From Croceicoccus mobilis (lineage in GTDB: Bacteria; Pseudomonadota; Alphaproteobacteria; Sphingomonadales; Sphingomonadaceae): 64,000 nt of DNA. This document shows positions 24,769-33,339 of the stretch, piece by piece; position 1 is the stretch's first letter; each line of letters opens with the position of its first letter. The stretch lies in assembly GCF_001661965.1 (NCBI RefSeq), contig NZ_LYWZ01000017.1:86500-150499 (forward strand). Reading direction: 5' to 3'. The notes under the pieces are model-generated. The model was not told the DNA's origin. It saw only the letters and a list, made by a program, of their open reading frames with translations, and ran no database searches. A program made the translations under genes and the position numbers.

Positions 24769-25794
24769 ATGTTCTTCATTCCCGATCACGACCTGCCCTC
24801 GGCCAATCGCCAGCAGCGCCTCGCCCGCCGCCCTGACGGTTCGCCGGTGGCATCCGATTTCGCGCTGGCTGAAGCCCCCGTCCCCGACCCGGCAGACGGT
24901 GAGGTGCTGGTCCGCAATCTCTATCTCTCCGCCGATCCGGTGCAGCGCGGATGGATGGCCCGGCCCGATGTCCAGCAAGTCGGAGAGACGGTACGCGCGC
25001 TGGGCGTGGGAATTGTCGTCAAGAGCCGGATCGACGGCATCGCCGAGGGCGATATCGTCTATGGCATTTTTGGCTGGCAGGATTATGCCGCCGCCTCACG
25101 CAGCGATATCCTGGCCCATGTCGGCACGCCGCGCGTTGCCGTATCGGCCTATGCCGGTGCGCTGGGCATGCCGGGGGTGACAGCATGGCTTGCGCTCAAC
25201 GACATCGCCCCGCCAAAGCCCGGACAGACCGTGCTGGTCTCTACCGCCGCGGGAACGGTGGGCAGCATGGTCGGGCAGATCGCGGCGCGGGCTGGCGCGC
25301 GGCCCATCGGGCTGACGGGATCGGATGAAAAGGTCGCCCTGTGCACCTCACACTTCGGCTATGCTGCGGCCTATAACTACAAGACATGCGATCTCGGCGC
25401 CGTACTGGCCGAAGCATCGCCCGATGGCTTCGACACGTTCTATGACAACACCGGCGGGCCGATCCTCGACACGGCGATGCGGCACATGAAACGCTATGGA
25501 CGGATCATCGCCTGCGGCACCGCAGCGACGCCAAGCTGGACGCCCCCACCCACGGGCCTGAGGAACGAGCGCGAGATATTGATGCGCGCGCTGACCTGGA
25601 CCGGCTTTGTCATCTTCGACCACGCCGACAGGTTCGAGGCTGCCGTCAAGGAGCTGTCCGAACTTGCCGCCACCGGCGCGTTTCATTTCGAGGAGGACAT
25701 CGACACCGGCATGGCCGCAGTGCCCGATGCGCTGCCTGCCATTCTGACGGGGAAGAACAAGGGAAAGAAACTGATCTTCATCGGCCGGGACTGA
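24769..25794 (+). CDS. Zinc-independent MDR, 2-alkenal/enone reductase-like
   Basis: A 341-residue medium-chain reductase of the leukotriene B4/prostaglandin reductase (CurA-like) family. Motifs seen are NLYLSADPVQRGWM near residue 45, the nucleotide-binding STAAGTVGSMVGQIA near 160, and YDNTGGPILDTAM. The Cys/His ligands of zinc enzymes are absent. Members reduce alpha,beta-unsaturated ketones or aldehydes with NADPH. It is the last gene of the 23.5-25.8 kb plus-strand operon and converges on the YciI-like gene. Confidence 0.88.
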   Translation: MFFIPDHDLPSANRQQRLARRPDGSPVASDFALAEAPVPDPADGEVLVRNLYLSADPVQRGWMARPDVQQVGETVRALGVGIVVKSRIDGIAEGDIVYGIFGWQDYAAASRSDILAHVGTPRVAVSAYAGALGMPGVTAWLALNDIAPPKPGQTVLVSTAAGTVGSMVGQIAARAGARPIGLTGSDEKVALCTSHFGYAAAYNYKTCDLGAVLAEASPDGFDTFYDNTGGPILDTAMRHMKRYGRIIACGTAATPSWTPPPTGLRNEREILMRALTWTGFVIFDHADRFEAAVKELSELAATGAFHFEEDIDTGMAAVPDALPAILTGKNKGKKLIFIGRD

Positions 25795-25826
25795 CCCCTG
25801 CCGAAGCCCCGTTCCGTTCTATCGAT

Positions 25827-26129
25827 TCAGGCAGGCCAGAGCGTTCCGATCGCTGGGCGTACGCGCTGCACCGTGACCTCGCCCGAAAATATGCCCAGCT
25901 TGCTGAACGGATCGCCCGCGATCAGCGCGCGGGCGGCCGCTTCGTCGGCGGCGGCCAGCAGGAAACTGCTGCCCATCGCTGCCGCGTCGTCGCCATCGCC
26001 CGACATCATCGCGCCCGCGACCAGCAGTGCTTCGCCCTGCCCCTGCCAGTAATCGACATGGCTCTGGCGATGCTGCGCCCGCATTGCTGCCATGCCGTCG
26101 GCATCGCGGGCCAGAACGATATAATGCAT
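25827..26129 (-). CDS. YciI-like small protein
   Basis: A 100-residue ferredoxin-fold protein: MHYIVLARDADGMAAMRAQH at the start, then HVDYW and a C-terminal DPFSKLGIFSGEVTVQRVRP, the standard YciI-like order (substrate-edge His, then DPF). Enzymatic roles proposed for YciI-like proteins are varied. The ATG overlaps the MarR stop (TGATG), so the two are coupled. It may handle a reactive intermediate, but nothing in the sequence proves this. Confidence 0.8.
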   Translation of the reverse strand: MHYIVLARDADGMAAMRAQHRQSHVDYWQGQGEALLVAGAMMSGDGDDAAAMGSSFLLAAADEAAARALIAGDPFSKLGIFSGEVTVQRVRPAIGTLWPA

Positions 26130-26740
26130 CACTTGGCGTCACCGCCCTGCCGCTCACGCCGGTTCTGTTCGATCATCCGCTTGAGATTGTCGCGCACCCG
26201 CACCAGCGTCTTTTCCGCGATCTCGCGGTCCTTGTCGCTGATACCGTCGAGGATGTCGTTGTTCAGCTCATCGGCCAGCACGATCATGCGGCGGATGACT
26301 TCATAACCCTTGTCAGTGATGTAGACGCGCTTCAGCCGCTTGTCGCTATCGTCTGACCGGCGCTCCACCAGCTCGGCGACCTCCAGCCGGCGCACCAGCC
26401 CGCCGATGGTGACCTTGCCCACGTCCATCTGTCGCGCGATCTCGGCCTGCATCATGCCGTGCTTGCTCGACCGGGAAAGGGTGGCAAGGATCGACCATTG
26501 CGAGCGGGTGAGGCCAAGCGGGTTGACGGCGTGGTCCATGACGATCCGCCGCATGCGCGAAACGTCGTGCACGACATATCCGAACCTGTGCTGCGTGGCG
26601 CTCGGAAGCGGCGGCGCTTCCTCGGTCTTCTTGGCCTTTGGCAATTCTCTGTCGTCCCTAAATTCCGACTGTAAAATATCGTTAAACCGGCGGATTAGGC
26701 CCGGCTTCGCTACAGCCTCTTGTTGGCGGCAATGCTGCAA
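26129..26740 (-). CDS. MarR-family transcriptional regulator
   Basis: A winged-helix regulator of up to 203 residues. The DNA-binding part has GLTRSQWSILATLSR, then the recognition helix and wing MQAEIARQMDVGKVTIGGLV with VERRSDDSDKRLKRVYIT, the DxRxK wing typical of MarR. There is no ATG at the N terminus: TTG 26740 has a weak AGG upstream, and TTG 26644 (171 residues) is an alternative. It is the only regulator gene in cluster 1, and a copy of the cluster palindrome lies upstream. It is a candidate repressor of the whole cluster, released by a substrate or CoA ester (inference). Confidence 0.9.
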   Translation of the reverse strand: MQHCRQQEAVAKPGLIRRFNDILQSEFRDDRELPKAKKTEEAPPLPSATQHRFGYVVHDVSRMRRIVMDHAVNPLGLTRSQWSILATLSRSSKHGMMQAEIARQMDVGKVTIGGLVRRLEVAELVERRSDDSDKRLKRVYITDKGYEVIRRMIVLADELNNDILDGISDKDREIAEKTLVRVRDNLKRMIEQNRRERQGGDAK

Positions 26741-26778
26741 ATGTCAAACCTGCTCCAAAGCGGGTATTTTCGCAACGA

Positions 26779-26802
26779 ATTTGATGTTCAAGCTTATCAA
26801 AT
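26779..26802. promoter_or_regulatory. Inverted repeat upstream of MarR gene
   Basis: ATTTGAT (26779-26785) and ATCAAAT (26796-26802) are perfect 7-base arms separated by 10 bases, 39 bases before the MarR TTG start. The half-site spacing is about one helical turn or more. It may be an operator separate from the cluster palindrome. Confidence 0.35.
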
Positions 26803-26858
26803 CGGCGAATTCGCCCAGCTTTCGTGCCCCTGGCCCGATGTTGTGCGGCCAATAAAAA

Positions 26859-26874
26859 AGTACGCTTGCTTTCG
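26859..26874. promoter_or_regulatory. Cluster 1 palindrome, site 8
   Basis: AGTACGCTTGCTTTCG matches the shared palindrome at 11 of 14 positions with a perfect left arm. It lies between the MarR gene and the plus-strand zinc-ribbon/MFS genes, fitting autoregulation or transporter control. Confidence 0.4.
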
Positions 26875-26900
26875 ACCCGGCCGCATAGCAGCATGCAGCG

Positions 26901-27107
26901 ATGACGCGTTTCAGCCGTATCGATCAGCTTTCAGGCCACGACCAGCCAGCACCGCAGCCGCCGGGAAACTGCCCGTGCTGCGATGACAGGCTGATCGAGG
27001 AAACAGCGCAGCTGCGTGCCGACCATGAAGCGTGGCGACTGGTCTGCCCCGCCTGCGGCTATCCCGATACGGCGGCGGCATTCATAGATTACGACGGCTG
27101 CTGCTGA
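26901..27107 (+). CDS. Possible small zinc-ribbon protein
   Basis: A 68-residue frame with two metal-binding knuckles, CPCCDD near residue 24 and CPACGY near 49, plus a C-terminal GCC, which is the look of a small zinc ribbon. It lies between the MarR gene and the MFS transporter, in the transporter's direction. No clear ribosome site precedes the ATG, so its coding status is uncertain. Not recognised as a named family. Confidence 0.4.
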   Translation: MTRFSRIDQLSGHDQPAPQPPGNCPCCDDRLIEETAQLRADHEAWRLVCPACGYPDTAAAFIDYDGCC

Positions 27108-27164
27108 AGGCGCCGCACCACAGACTGCGATGCCGCATAAGGCTTCGCGAACAGGGAGAGATCG

Positions 27165-28496
27165 ATGGAACCGGACAGGGCCGCCGCGCGCGCATGGCCG
27201 TCACCTGCGCGCAGCTGGTATCTCGTGGGCATTTTACTCGTCGCCTATTCGCTTTCCTTTGCCGACCGCATGCTGATGAGCCTGCTGATCGGGCCGATCA
27301 AGGACAGCCTTGGCATTGGCGATTTCCAGGTCAGCCTGCTGATCGGCGCGGCCTTTGCGGTGTTCTATGTCGGCATGGGCCTGCCCTGCGGCTATCTTGC
27401 CGACAGGATGAACCGGCGAAACCTAATCGTGTGGGGCATCCTTATCTGGAGCGTCGCGACCGCGGCCTGCGGGCTCGCCGCCGGATTTGCCGCGCTATTC
27501 ATCGCGCGCATGATGGTCGGCGCGGCAGAGGCGACACTGTCGCCTTCGGCCTATTCCATGATTGCTGACAGCTTTCCGCCGCGGAAACTCGGGCGCGCGA
27601 TATCTGTCTATGTCGTCGGCAATCCGCTGGGCATCGGCATCGCGCTATTGACCGGCGGGCTGGTGATCGCGGCGCTGTCGCAGGTCTCGCACATGGCGCT
27701 GCCGCTGGTGGGCACGCTGGAGACATGGCGCATCGTCTTCATCGGCCTTGGCATACCGGGCGTGGTGTTGGCGCTGATCGTGCGGCTGACCGTGCGCGAA
27801 CCGGTGCGCCGCACCGCTCCCGACCGGGTGGGCAAGGCGCTGGGCTGGAAAGAGGCGCCGCGCCACATCAAGGCGCATGGCCGCACTTTCCTGTTCCAGC
27901 TGGGCGGGACCTGTATGCTCTCGCTTGCCGTATATGGCGTGATGACATGGGGCCCTGCCTATTTCGAACGCGTGCACGCGATGGAGCCGGGAGCGATCGG
28001 GGTCCGCTTCGGGCTGATCCTGGGCGGCGGAGGTATCGCGGGCCTGCTGGCCGGGGGTTTTCTGGGCGACTGGCTTCTGGCGCGCGGGCGCAGCGATGCC
28101 TATCCGCGCGTGATGGCGATGGCAGCTGTGCTGGCGACGCCGCCGGGCATCATGCTGGGCCTTGTCGGCGATGCGCAGCTGGCCTTGGCGCTGACCGCGA
28201 TCAACGTGCTGTGCACCGCGCTCACCACCGGAATCGCGGCGGCGGCGGTGCAGCTAATCACCCCTGCCCATCTGCGCGGACAGATGGGGGCGATCTATAT
28301 CTTGACCGCCAGCGTCGCGGGGATCGGCATCGGCCCGTCAGTCGTCGCCTTTCTGACGCAATATGTGTTCGGTGACGAAATGGCGGTCGGCCGCTCGCTT
28401 GCCGCGCTGGCGGCAGGCGCGCTGCCGCTGGCCGCAATCCTGTTATGGCTGGGCCTGCCGCATTACCGACGCAGCGTGGCGCAGCTTCACAGGTGA
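27165..28496 (+). CDS. MFS transporter
   Basis: A 443-residue inner-membrane major facilitator with about 12 hydrophobic segments. The loop motif CGYLADRMNRRNLIVWG between helices 2 and 3 matches the MFS signature, and SFADRMLMSLL in helix 1 resembles the spinster-like/hexuronate-type subgroup. Probably imports the substrate or exports an intermediate. CAGGGAGAG precedes the ATG. It converges on the TonB receptor gene with a GC hairpin between them. The cargo is unknown. Confidence 0.9.
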   Translation: MEPDRAAARAWPSPARSWYLVGILLVAYSLSFADRMLMSLLIGPIKDSLGIGDFQVSLLIGAAFAVFYVGMGLPCGYLADRMNRRNLIVWGILIWSVATAACGLAAGFAALFIARMMVGAAEATLSPSAYSMIADSFPPRKLGRAISVYVVGNPLGIGIALLTGGLVIAALSQVSHMALPLVGTLETWRIVFIGLGIPGVVLALIVRLTVREPVRRTAPDRVGKALGWKEAPRHIKAHGRTFLFQLGGTCMLSLAVYGVMTWGPAYFERVHAMEPGAIGVRFGLILGGGGIAGLLAGGFLGDWLLARGRSDAYPRVMAMAAVLATPPGIMLGLVGDAQLALALTAINVLCTALTTGIAAAAVQLITPAHLRGQMGAIYILTASVAGIGIGPSVVAFLTQYVFGDEMAVGRSLAALAAGALPLAAILLWLGLPHYRRSVAQLHR

Positions 28497-28498
28497 CA

Positions 28499-28527
28499 GG
28501 CCGGACAGCGCATCGCGCCATCCGGCC
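28499..28527. terminator. Bidirectional hairpin between convergent genes
   Basis: GGCCGGA (28499-28505) pairs with TCCGGCC (28521-28527) across a 15-base loop, in the 40-base gap between the MFS stop and the TonB receptor stop. It suits a shared terminator, though no long T tract is present. Confidence 0.5.
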
Positions 28528-28536
28528 CATCGGCCA

Positions 28537-30789
28537 TCAATAGTTCACGGCGAAGGTCAGGAAGATTTCGCGCGGGGCCTGATAGGACCGCGCGTTATTC
28601 TCGATACCGAGGAGGAAATATTCCTCGTCGGTCAGGTTCGATCCACCCAATGTCAGGCTCCACGCATCGTCCGGCGCGCGATAACCCGCCCGCGCGCCCA
28701 GCAGCGTATAGGACGGGCTGCTCTGGTCGATAGTGTTGGCGACATTGCGAAAGGCCGGCCCCTGATAGCGCAGATCCGCTCCCATGAAGAAGCTGCCCGG
28801 CACAAAGCCCGCATCGGTTTCGTAATCGAACCCGACAAGGAAGCTGGTGCGCACCAGATGCTTCAGCCTTTTCGCATAATACAGGCCCGGCGGGGGTGAG
28901 AGATACTTGTCCTTCATCACCGCCATATTGCCATAGATCGTCAGCCCATCCGCCGGACGCAGCGCGCCCTCCAGCTCCAGCCCGCGAATGCGCGCGTCCG
29001 ACTGGGTGACCACGGTCGAACCGGTAGAAGCCAGCGTCAGCGTCGCCTGCAGATTGTTGTACTTCGCCTCGAACGCGGCGAGGTTCAGCGTCAGCGCGCG
29101 GTCGAACCATTGCGACTTCACGCCCACCTCGTATGATTCCTCGGTCTCCCGGTCGAAGGTAAGCGCCAGGTTCGCCAGCGACGTGCCCGTCGTATTGGCC
29201 CAGCCCGCCGACCGATACCCCTCGGCATAGCTGGCATAAAGCAGCACGTCGTCGAGCTGGTAGCTCACGCCGAGCTTGGGCGTGAACACGCTGTCCTTGA
29301 TCTTGCCGTCATAGGTAAGCGTCGGAGTGGTCAGATCGGCAGTGGGATAAAGCTCGCGCGACACGCTCTTCCTGTCCCACGACATGCGCCCGCCCAATGT
29401 CAGCTCCAGCCCGTCGAGCGGATGAATATAGACCTCGCCATAGACCGCATAGGCATCTGTTTTCTGGCTATCGAGGTTCTTGCGCGGGGTGGGCAGCGGG
29501 CCTGCGCCGAATGCGACCTGCGTGCGATAATCGGAATCGATATCCTCGTGGTAATAGAACAGGCCCAGCGTGTAATCGATCAGCGACTGGCCGTTCGATG
29601 ACAGCTGGAATTCCTGCTGGAACTGCCGCTGTTCCAGCCGGTTGACGAGGTTCACGTTCACATAGGGCAGCGGCTTTGCATAAAGCGCGCTGACGAAGAT
29701 GTCGCGGAAACCGCGATAGCCGGTGACCGATTTGATGCTGGCGGGGCCAAGGTCATATTCGACCACGCCCGAAACCCCTGCGGAATCGAATTTCGGATCG
29801 TTGAAGCCGAACGGCCCGATATAGCTTTCGTACGGATCGTCATAGAACAGCGGGCATTTGTTCAGCTGCCCCGCATTGACCTGCCCGGGGATGAACGCAT
29901 CATTCGCGGAATCGTAGACATAGCCATCCACCGTTCCCAGCGCGCCGCAATTGGTGGGCGTCACCGACTGCAGCCCCGACCGGTTGTGCGAATAATCGGC
30001 GGCGATATCGATGGTGAGATCGTCCGTCGGCTGATAGCGAAGCGCCGCGCGAATATCACGCAAATCGCGGCCATTGCTGCGAAGGCCGGTATCGTTGCCG
30101 TCCTCGTCATTCAGGCGGATATAACCGTCCTGCTTGTGATATTGCGCCGATACCAGCAGGGCCAGCCGGTCGGGCACCAGCACCAGATTGGCCGACCCGC
30201 GCAGCGTGATGCGGTCGCGGCTGCCGAAAGTTGCGGCAAACTTGCCCGCGTTTTCATAGACGTCGGGTTTGCGCGTAACATATTTCACCGCACCCGCCGT
30301 GGCGTTGCGGCCGTAAAGCGTACCCTGCGGCCCGCGCAGGACTTCCACCCGCTCCATGTCGACCGCGCCCAGCATCGAACCGATCAGCCGGCCGACGAAG
30401 ATATCGTCGAGATAGACGCCCACGGTCGGATCGACGTTGAAACCGGTATTGTCGATGCCGATACCGCGCAGGAAAATCTGCGATCCGGTGGAGGAAGTCG
30501 TCGCCTGCTCGATCGTGACATTGGGCACGAAACCGCTGATATAGCGAATGTCGGTCGCGGCGCGCACGTCAAGGGCGGCATCGTTGATCGCGGTCACCGT
30601 CGTCGGCACGTCCTGGATCGTTTCCGCCCGCTTGCGCGCGGTCACCACGATCTCGCTCATTCGTGCGGCCTCGTCCTGTGCGTTGGCATTGTCACCCGCC
30701 GCACCGTCCTGCGCATGCGCGGTGCCGCCCGCCGCCGCAATCGCCGCTAACGCGACGGACACGATCAACCCGTGTCTCGATTTCCTCAT
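28537..30789 (-). CDS. TonB-dependent outer-membrane receptor
   Basis: A 750-residue receptor with a signal peptide (MRKSRHGLIVSVALAAIAAA, cleavage near AHAQ), a TonB box-like segment and plug domain (EIVVTARKRAETIQDVP; VEVLRGPQGTLYGRNATAGA), and a long beta barrel ending in aromatic FLTFAVNY. It imports a scarce or bulky substrate across the outer membrane, powered by TonB. ATG 30789 with GGGGAGAGAAGGG upstream is preferred over ATG 30804, which would put that site inside the gene. It is divergent from the SDR gene at 30978. The probable cargo is the cluster 1 substrate. Confidence 0.93.
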   Translation of the reverse strand: MRKSRHGLIVSVALAAIAAAGGTAHAQDGAAGDNANAQDEAARMSEIVVTARKRAETIQDVPTTVTAINDAALDVRAATDIRYISGFVPNVTIEQATTSSTGSQIFLRGIGIDNTGFNVDPTVGVYLDDIFVGRLIGSMLGAVDMERVEVLRGPQGTLYGRNATAGAVKYVTRKPDVYENAGKFAATFGSRDRITLRGSANLVLVPDRLALLVSAQYHKQDGYIRLNDEDGNDTGLRSNGRDLRDIRAALRYQPTDDLTIDIAADYSHNRSGLQSVTPTNCGALGTVDGYVYDSANDAFIPGQVNAGQLNKCPLFYDDPYESYIGPFGFNDPKFDSAGVSGVVEYDLGPASIKSVTGYRGFRDIFVSALYAKPLPYVNVNLVNRLEQRQFQQEFQLSSNGQSLIDYTLGLFYYHEDIDSDYRTQVAFGAGPLPTPRKNLDSQKTDAYAVYGEVYIHPLDGLELTLGGRMSWDRKSVSRELYPTADLTTPTLTYDGKIKDSVFTPKLGVSYQLDDVLLYASYAEGYRSAGWANTTGTSLANLALTFDRETEESYEVGVKSQWFDRALTLNLAAFEAKYNNLQATLTLASTGSTVVTQSDARIRGLELEGALRPADGLTIYGNMAVMKDKYLSPPPGLYYAKRLKHLVRTSFLVGFDYETDAGFVPGSFFMGADLRYQGPAFRNVANTIDQSSPSYTLLGARAGYRAPDDAWSLTLGGSNLTDEEYFLLGIENNARSYQAPREIFLTFAVNY

Positions 30790-30868
30790 CCCTTCTCTCC
30801 CCATTGATGGGCCGACCGATGGTGTCGTGCCCCGTCCCTGCCCTATCGGTTTGACCGTTGGCAGAAAT

Positions 30869-30884
30869 CGTTATCTAGTTTACT
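30869..30884. promoter_or_regulatory. Weak cluster 1 palindrome, site 9
   Basis: CGTTATCTAGTTTACT matches the consensus at about 8 of 14 positions, mainly in the right arm. It lies 79 bases before the TonB receptor start. Confidence 0.25.
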
Positions 30885-30891
30885 AATCTAT

Positions 30892-30907
30892 CCATATCGG
30901 GATATGG
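30892..30907. repeat. Perfect palindrome CCATATC-GG-GATATGG
   Basis: Perfect 7-base arms around GG, in the divergent TonB receptor/SDR promoter region. The half-site differs from the cluster palindrome, so it may serve another regulator. Confidence 0.4.
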
Positions 30908-30916
30908 AAGCAATAC

Positions 30917-30932
30917 CGTATGCTGGGTTACC
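30917..30932. promoter_or_regulatory. Cluster 1 palindrome, site 10
   Basis: CGTATGCTGGGTTACC matches the shared palindrome at about 10 of 14 positions, 45 bases before the SDR start. It overlaps another inverted repeat, TGCTGG-GTTA-CCAGCA (30921-30936). Confidence 0.35.
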
Positions 30933-30944
30933 AGCAGTGCGAGA

Positions 30945-30958
30945 GGCGGAAATCCGCC
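30945..30958 (+). repeat. Small hairpin before SDR ribosome site
   Basis: GGCGGA-AA-TCCGCC could form a 6-base-pair stem just before the AAGGAGAG site of the SDR gene at 30978. The two-base loop is too tight for a good RNA hairpin, so a DNA site is equally possible. Confidence 0.25.
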
Positions 30959-30977
30959 CGTAAGGAGAGGGGCAGGG

Positions 30978-31736
30978 ATGACAGGCCGCAAGAGCTGCGC
31001 GCTGGTGACGGGCGCGACCGGCAAGGTCGGCGCCGCATTGGTCGAAAGGCTGGCTGCGCGCGGCATGACCGTGCACGCCATGGGCCGCCGCCGCGCCGCG
31101 CTAAAGGAGCTGGCCGCCGCGACCGGCTGCATCCCCGCCGTCGCCGATCTTGCCGATATCTCCGCGATCGAGGCCTGCCTTGCCGATATCGAACCCGATG
31201 TGCTGGTCTGCAATGCAGGGCTTGGCCGGGCGGGTTCGATCGCCGGGGAAAGCGCTGCGGGGATCGACGCGATGCTCGACGTGAACCTGCGCTCTGCCAT
31301 GCATCTGCTGCGACTTGTCATGCCCGGCATGATCGCGCGCGATCGCGGCCATATCGTTTTCATCGGCTCGATGGCGGGCCATCACAGCTTTGCCGGCCAC
31401 GCCGCCTATCACGCGACAAAGGCCGGGGTTGCCATGCTCGCCCGGCAGGCGCGCATCGACCTGATCGGCAGGCGTGTGCGCGTCAGCGAAATCAGCCCGG
31501 GCCGCATCCGCACCGACATGTTCGCCAAGGCGCTCGATCTGTCGGGGGAAGAGGCGGAGAAACGCTTTTTCGAAGGCTACGAACCGCTGCTGCCCGAAGA
31601 TATCGCCGATGCGGTCGAATATGCGATTGCCGCGCCCGAACGGGTCAATGTCGGCCTGATCGAGATATTTCCCACCATGCAGGTCGCAGGCGGCATGACC
31701 ATGGCAAAAGGAGGTGCCGCAAGCGATGGCAACTGA
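30978..31736 (+). CDS. SDR-family oxidoreductase
   Basis: A 252-residue classical SDR: cofactor motif TGATGKVGAALV near residue 10, CNAGLG (NNAG position), IGSMAG with the catalytic Ser, and Y-H-A-T-K. The C-terminal half (PTMQVAGGMTMAKGG) is shorter and less usual than in 3-oxoacyl reductases. AAGGAGAG precedes the ATG. Its last 11 bases overlap the thioesterase gene start, and the ribosome site for that gene, AAGGAGGT, lies inside it. Probably oxidises a hydroxylated intermediate. Confidence 0.9.
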   Translation: MTGRKSCALVTGATGKVGAALVERLAARGMTVHAMGRRRAALKELAAATGCIPAVADLADISAIEACLADIEPDVLVCNAGLGRAGSIAGESAAGIDAMLDVNLRSAMHLLRLVMPGMIARDRGHIVFIGSMAGHHSFAGHAAYHATKAGVAMLARQARIDLIGRRVRVSEISPGRIRTDMFAKALDLSGEEAEKRFFEGYEPLLPEDIADAVEYAIAAPERVNVGLIEIFPTMQVAGGMTMAKGGAASDGN

Positions 31737-32595
31737 AACCCGGGCCCACCAGCGCGAATTGTCCGAACTGTTCGAGTTCGAGCCGCTGGAAACGGGCATG
31801 CTGCGCGCACGGCCAGGGCGCGCCAATCCCTATGGCATGCTGTTCGGCGGCCAGCTGATCGGGCAATCCATCGCCACCGCACAGGTGCATGGCGACGGGC
31901 GCTCGCTCCATTCGCTGCATCTCAATTTCATCAAGCCGGGCAATGCGCAGGACCCGATCGATTTCGCGGTGGAGCGGCTGCGCGACGGGCGATCCTTTTC
32001 GACCCGCCTGGTGCGCGCGGTGCAGGGCACCGTGCCGCTGGCGACCGCCACCGCATCGTTCCGCACCGGGGGCGATGGTTTCCACCACCAGCGCCCCCCG
32101 GCCGAAACCGGCGATCCCGAAGCCGCGATGGACATTGTCGAGGCGTCCGCCCTTGTCGAGGACGAACCCGGCCCCTTCACCATCTTCGTCGCGCGGCCTT
32201 GCCCGGTGGAGCTGCGCATTCCCTCGCTCGACCGGTTCTACCGCACATCGGACGAAGCGCGCCGCAATTACTGGATCCGCGTGCGCCCGCCCCTGCCCGA
32301 TCTGACGGCGGAGGATCACAAGGTGCTGTTCGGCTATATCTCAGACCTGATGCTGGCAGGGGTCGCCATGGTGCCGCACCTGCTGCCCATGCCGGGGTCG
32401 CATCTTCGTTCGGTCAGCCTCGATCATGCGATCTGGTTCCACGGCCCGGTCGATTGTTCGCGCTGGGTCCTGTTCGAGACCGAGTGCAGCATCGCCGCCA
32501 ACGGCTGCAACCTGACCCGCGCCCATGCCTATGACGAAAACGGCACGTTGATCGCCAGCATCGCGCAGGAAGTCCTGCAATCCGCCGCGCCTTAG
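31726..32595 (+). CDS. Acyl-CoA thioesterase II-like (TesB family)
   Basis: A 289-residue double hot-dog thioesterase with the N-terminal FGGQLIGQSIATAQ block and SLHSLHLNFIKPG, the C-terminal SLDHAIWFHGPVD with the conserved Asp, and a final SIAQEV. These are hallmarks of TesB/acyl-CoA thioesterase II. It would hydrolyse an acyl-CoA, perhaps to free stalled intermediates or recover CoA. ATG 31726 is set by the near-perfect AAGGAGGT 10 bases upstream, inside the preceding SDR gene. It converges on the SDR gene ending at 32602. Confidence 0.9.
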   Translation: MATETRAHQRELSELFEFEPLETGMLRARPGRANPYGMLFGGQLIGQSIATAQVHGDGRSLHSLHLNFIKPGNAQDPIDFAVERLRDGRSFSTRLVRAVQGTVPLATATASFRTGGDGFHHQRPPAETGDPEAAMDIVEASALVEDEPGPFTIFVARPCPVELRIPSLDRFYRTSDEARRNYWIRVRPPLPDLTAEDHKVLFGYISDLMLAGVAMVPHLLPMPGSHLRSVSLDHAIWFHGPVDCSRWVLFETECSIAANGCNLTRAHAYDENGTLIASIAQEVLQSAAP

Positions 32596-32601
32596 ACCTT
32601 A

Positions 32602-33339
32602 TCAGTGATAGCTGCGCCCGCCATCCACGGCGAGCGCGACGCCGGTGACGAATGACGATTGCGCGCTGGCGAGATAGAGCACCGCCTGGGCGATCTCATC
32701 CGCATCCCCCACGCGCCGCAGCGCATAGGGCGAGGTCGCGCTCCTTGCAGCCTCGCGCATGCCGTCGGGCAAAAGCGGCGTATCGACCACGCCGGGACAG
32801 ATCGCATTGACGCGGATCGGCGCCAGCTCCAGCGCCATCGCCTTGGTCCATGTCACCAGCCCGCCCTTTGAAGCACAATAGGAGCCCATGCCCGGCACCG
32901 ATGGCAACAACCCCTGCCCCGACGAGATATTGACGATGGCCCCGTCTTCCGATGCGCGCAGCAACGGCAATGCCTCGCGGCAGACAAGGAAGGGCGCGGT
33001 CAGGTTGATCGCCACCACCCGGTTCCAGCTTTCGAGCGTGGTTTCACCCAGCGGTGCGACCTCGCCAATCCCTGCGACATTGACCACCGCGTCGATCCCG
33101 CCCATCGCCGCGCCCGATGCGGCAACGGCACGCACGATGGCGCGCTCATCCATCAGGTCGAGTGTTTCGGCATGGGCGCCCAGCTCGCCCGCCACCTGCG
33201 CCAGCGCATCGCCATCGCGGTCGAGCAGCGCAAGCGCCGCGCCATGGCCCGCGAGACATTGCGCACTCGCCTTGCCGATGCCCGAGGCCGCGCCTGTAAT
33301 CAGCACCCGCCGCCCGGCCATGCGTTTCGTCTCGTTCAT
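32602..33339 (-). CDS. SDR-family oxidoreductase
   Basis: A 245-residue SDR with TGAASGIGKASA near residue 16, NVAGIG, NISSGQG and the catalytic Y-C-A-S-K, ending in the standard ALAVDGGRSYH. The ATG at 33339 overlaps the stop of the next SDR gene (ATGA). It is the third of three consecutive SDR genes in a five-gene minus-strand operon with an APH-fold kinase and an acyl-CoA dehydrogenase. It likely acts on a 3-hydroxy/3-oxo intermediate; the exact step is unknown. Confidence 0.9.
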   Translation of the reverse strand: MNETKRMAGRRVLITGAASGIGKASAQCLAGHGAALALLDRDGDALAQVAGELGAHAETLDLMDERAIVRAVAASGAAMGGIDAVVNVAGIGEVAPLGETTLESWNRVVAINLTAPFLVCREALPLLRASEDGAIVNISSGQGLLPSVPGMGSYCASKGGLVTWTKAMALELAPIRVNAICPGVVDTPLLPDGMREAARSATSPYALRRVGDADEIAQAVLYLASAQSSFVTGVALAVDGGRSYH

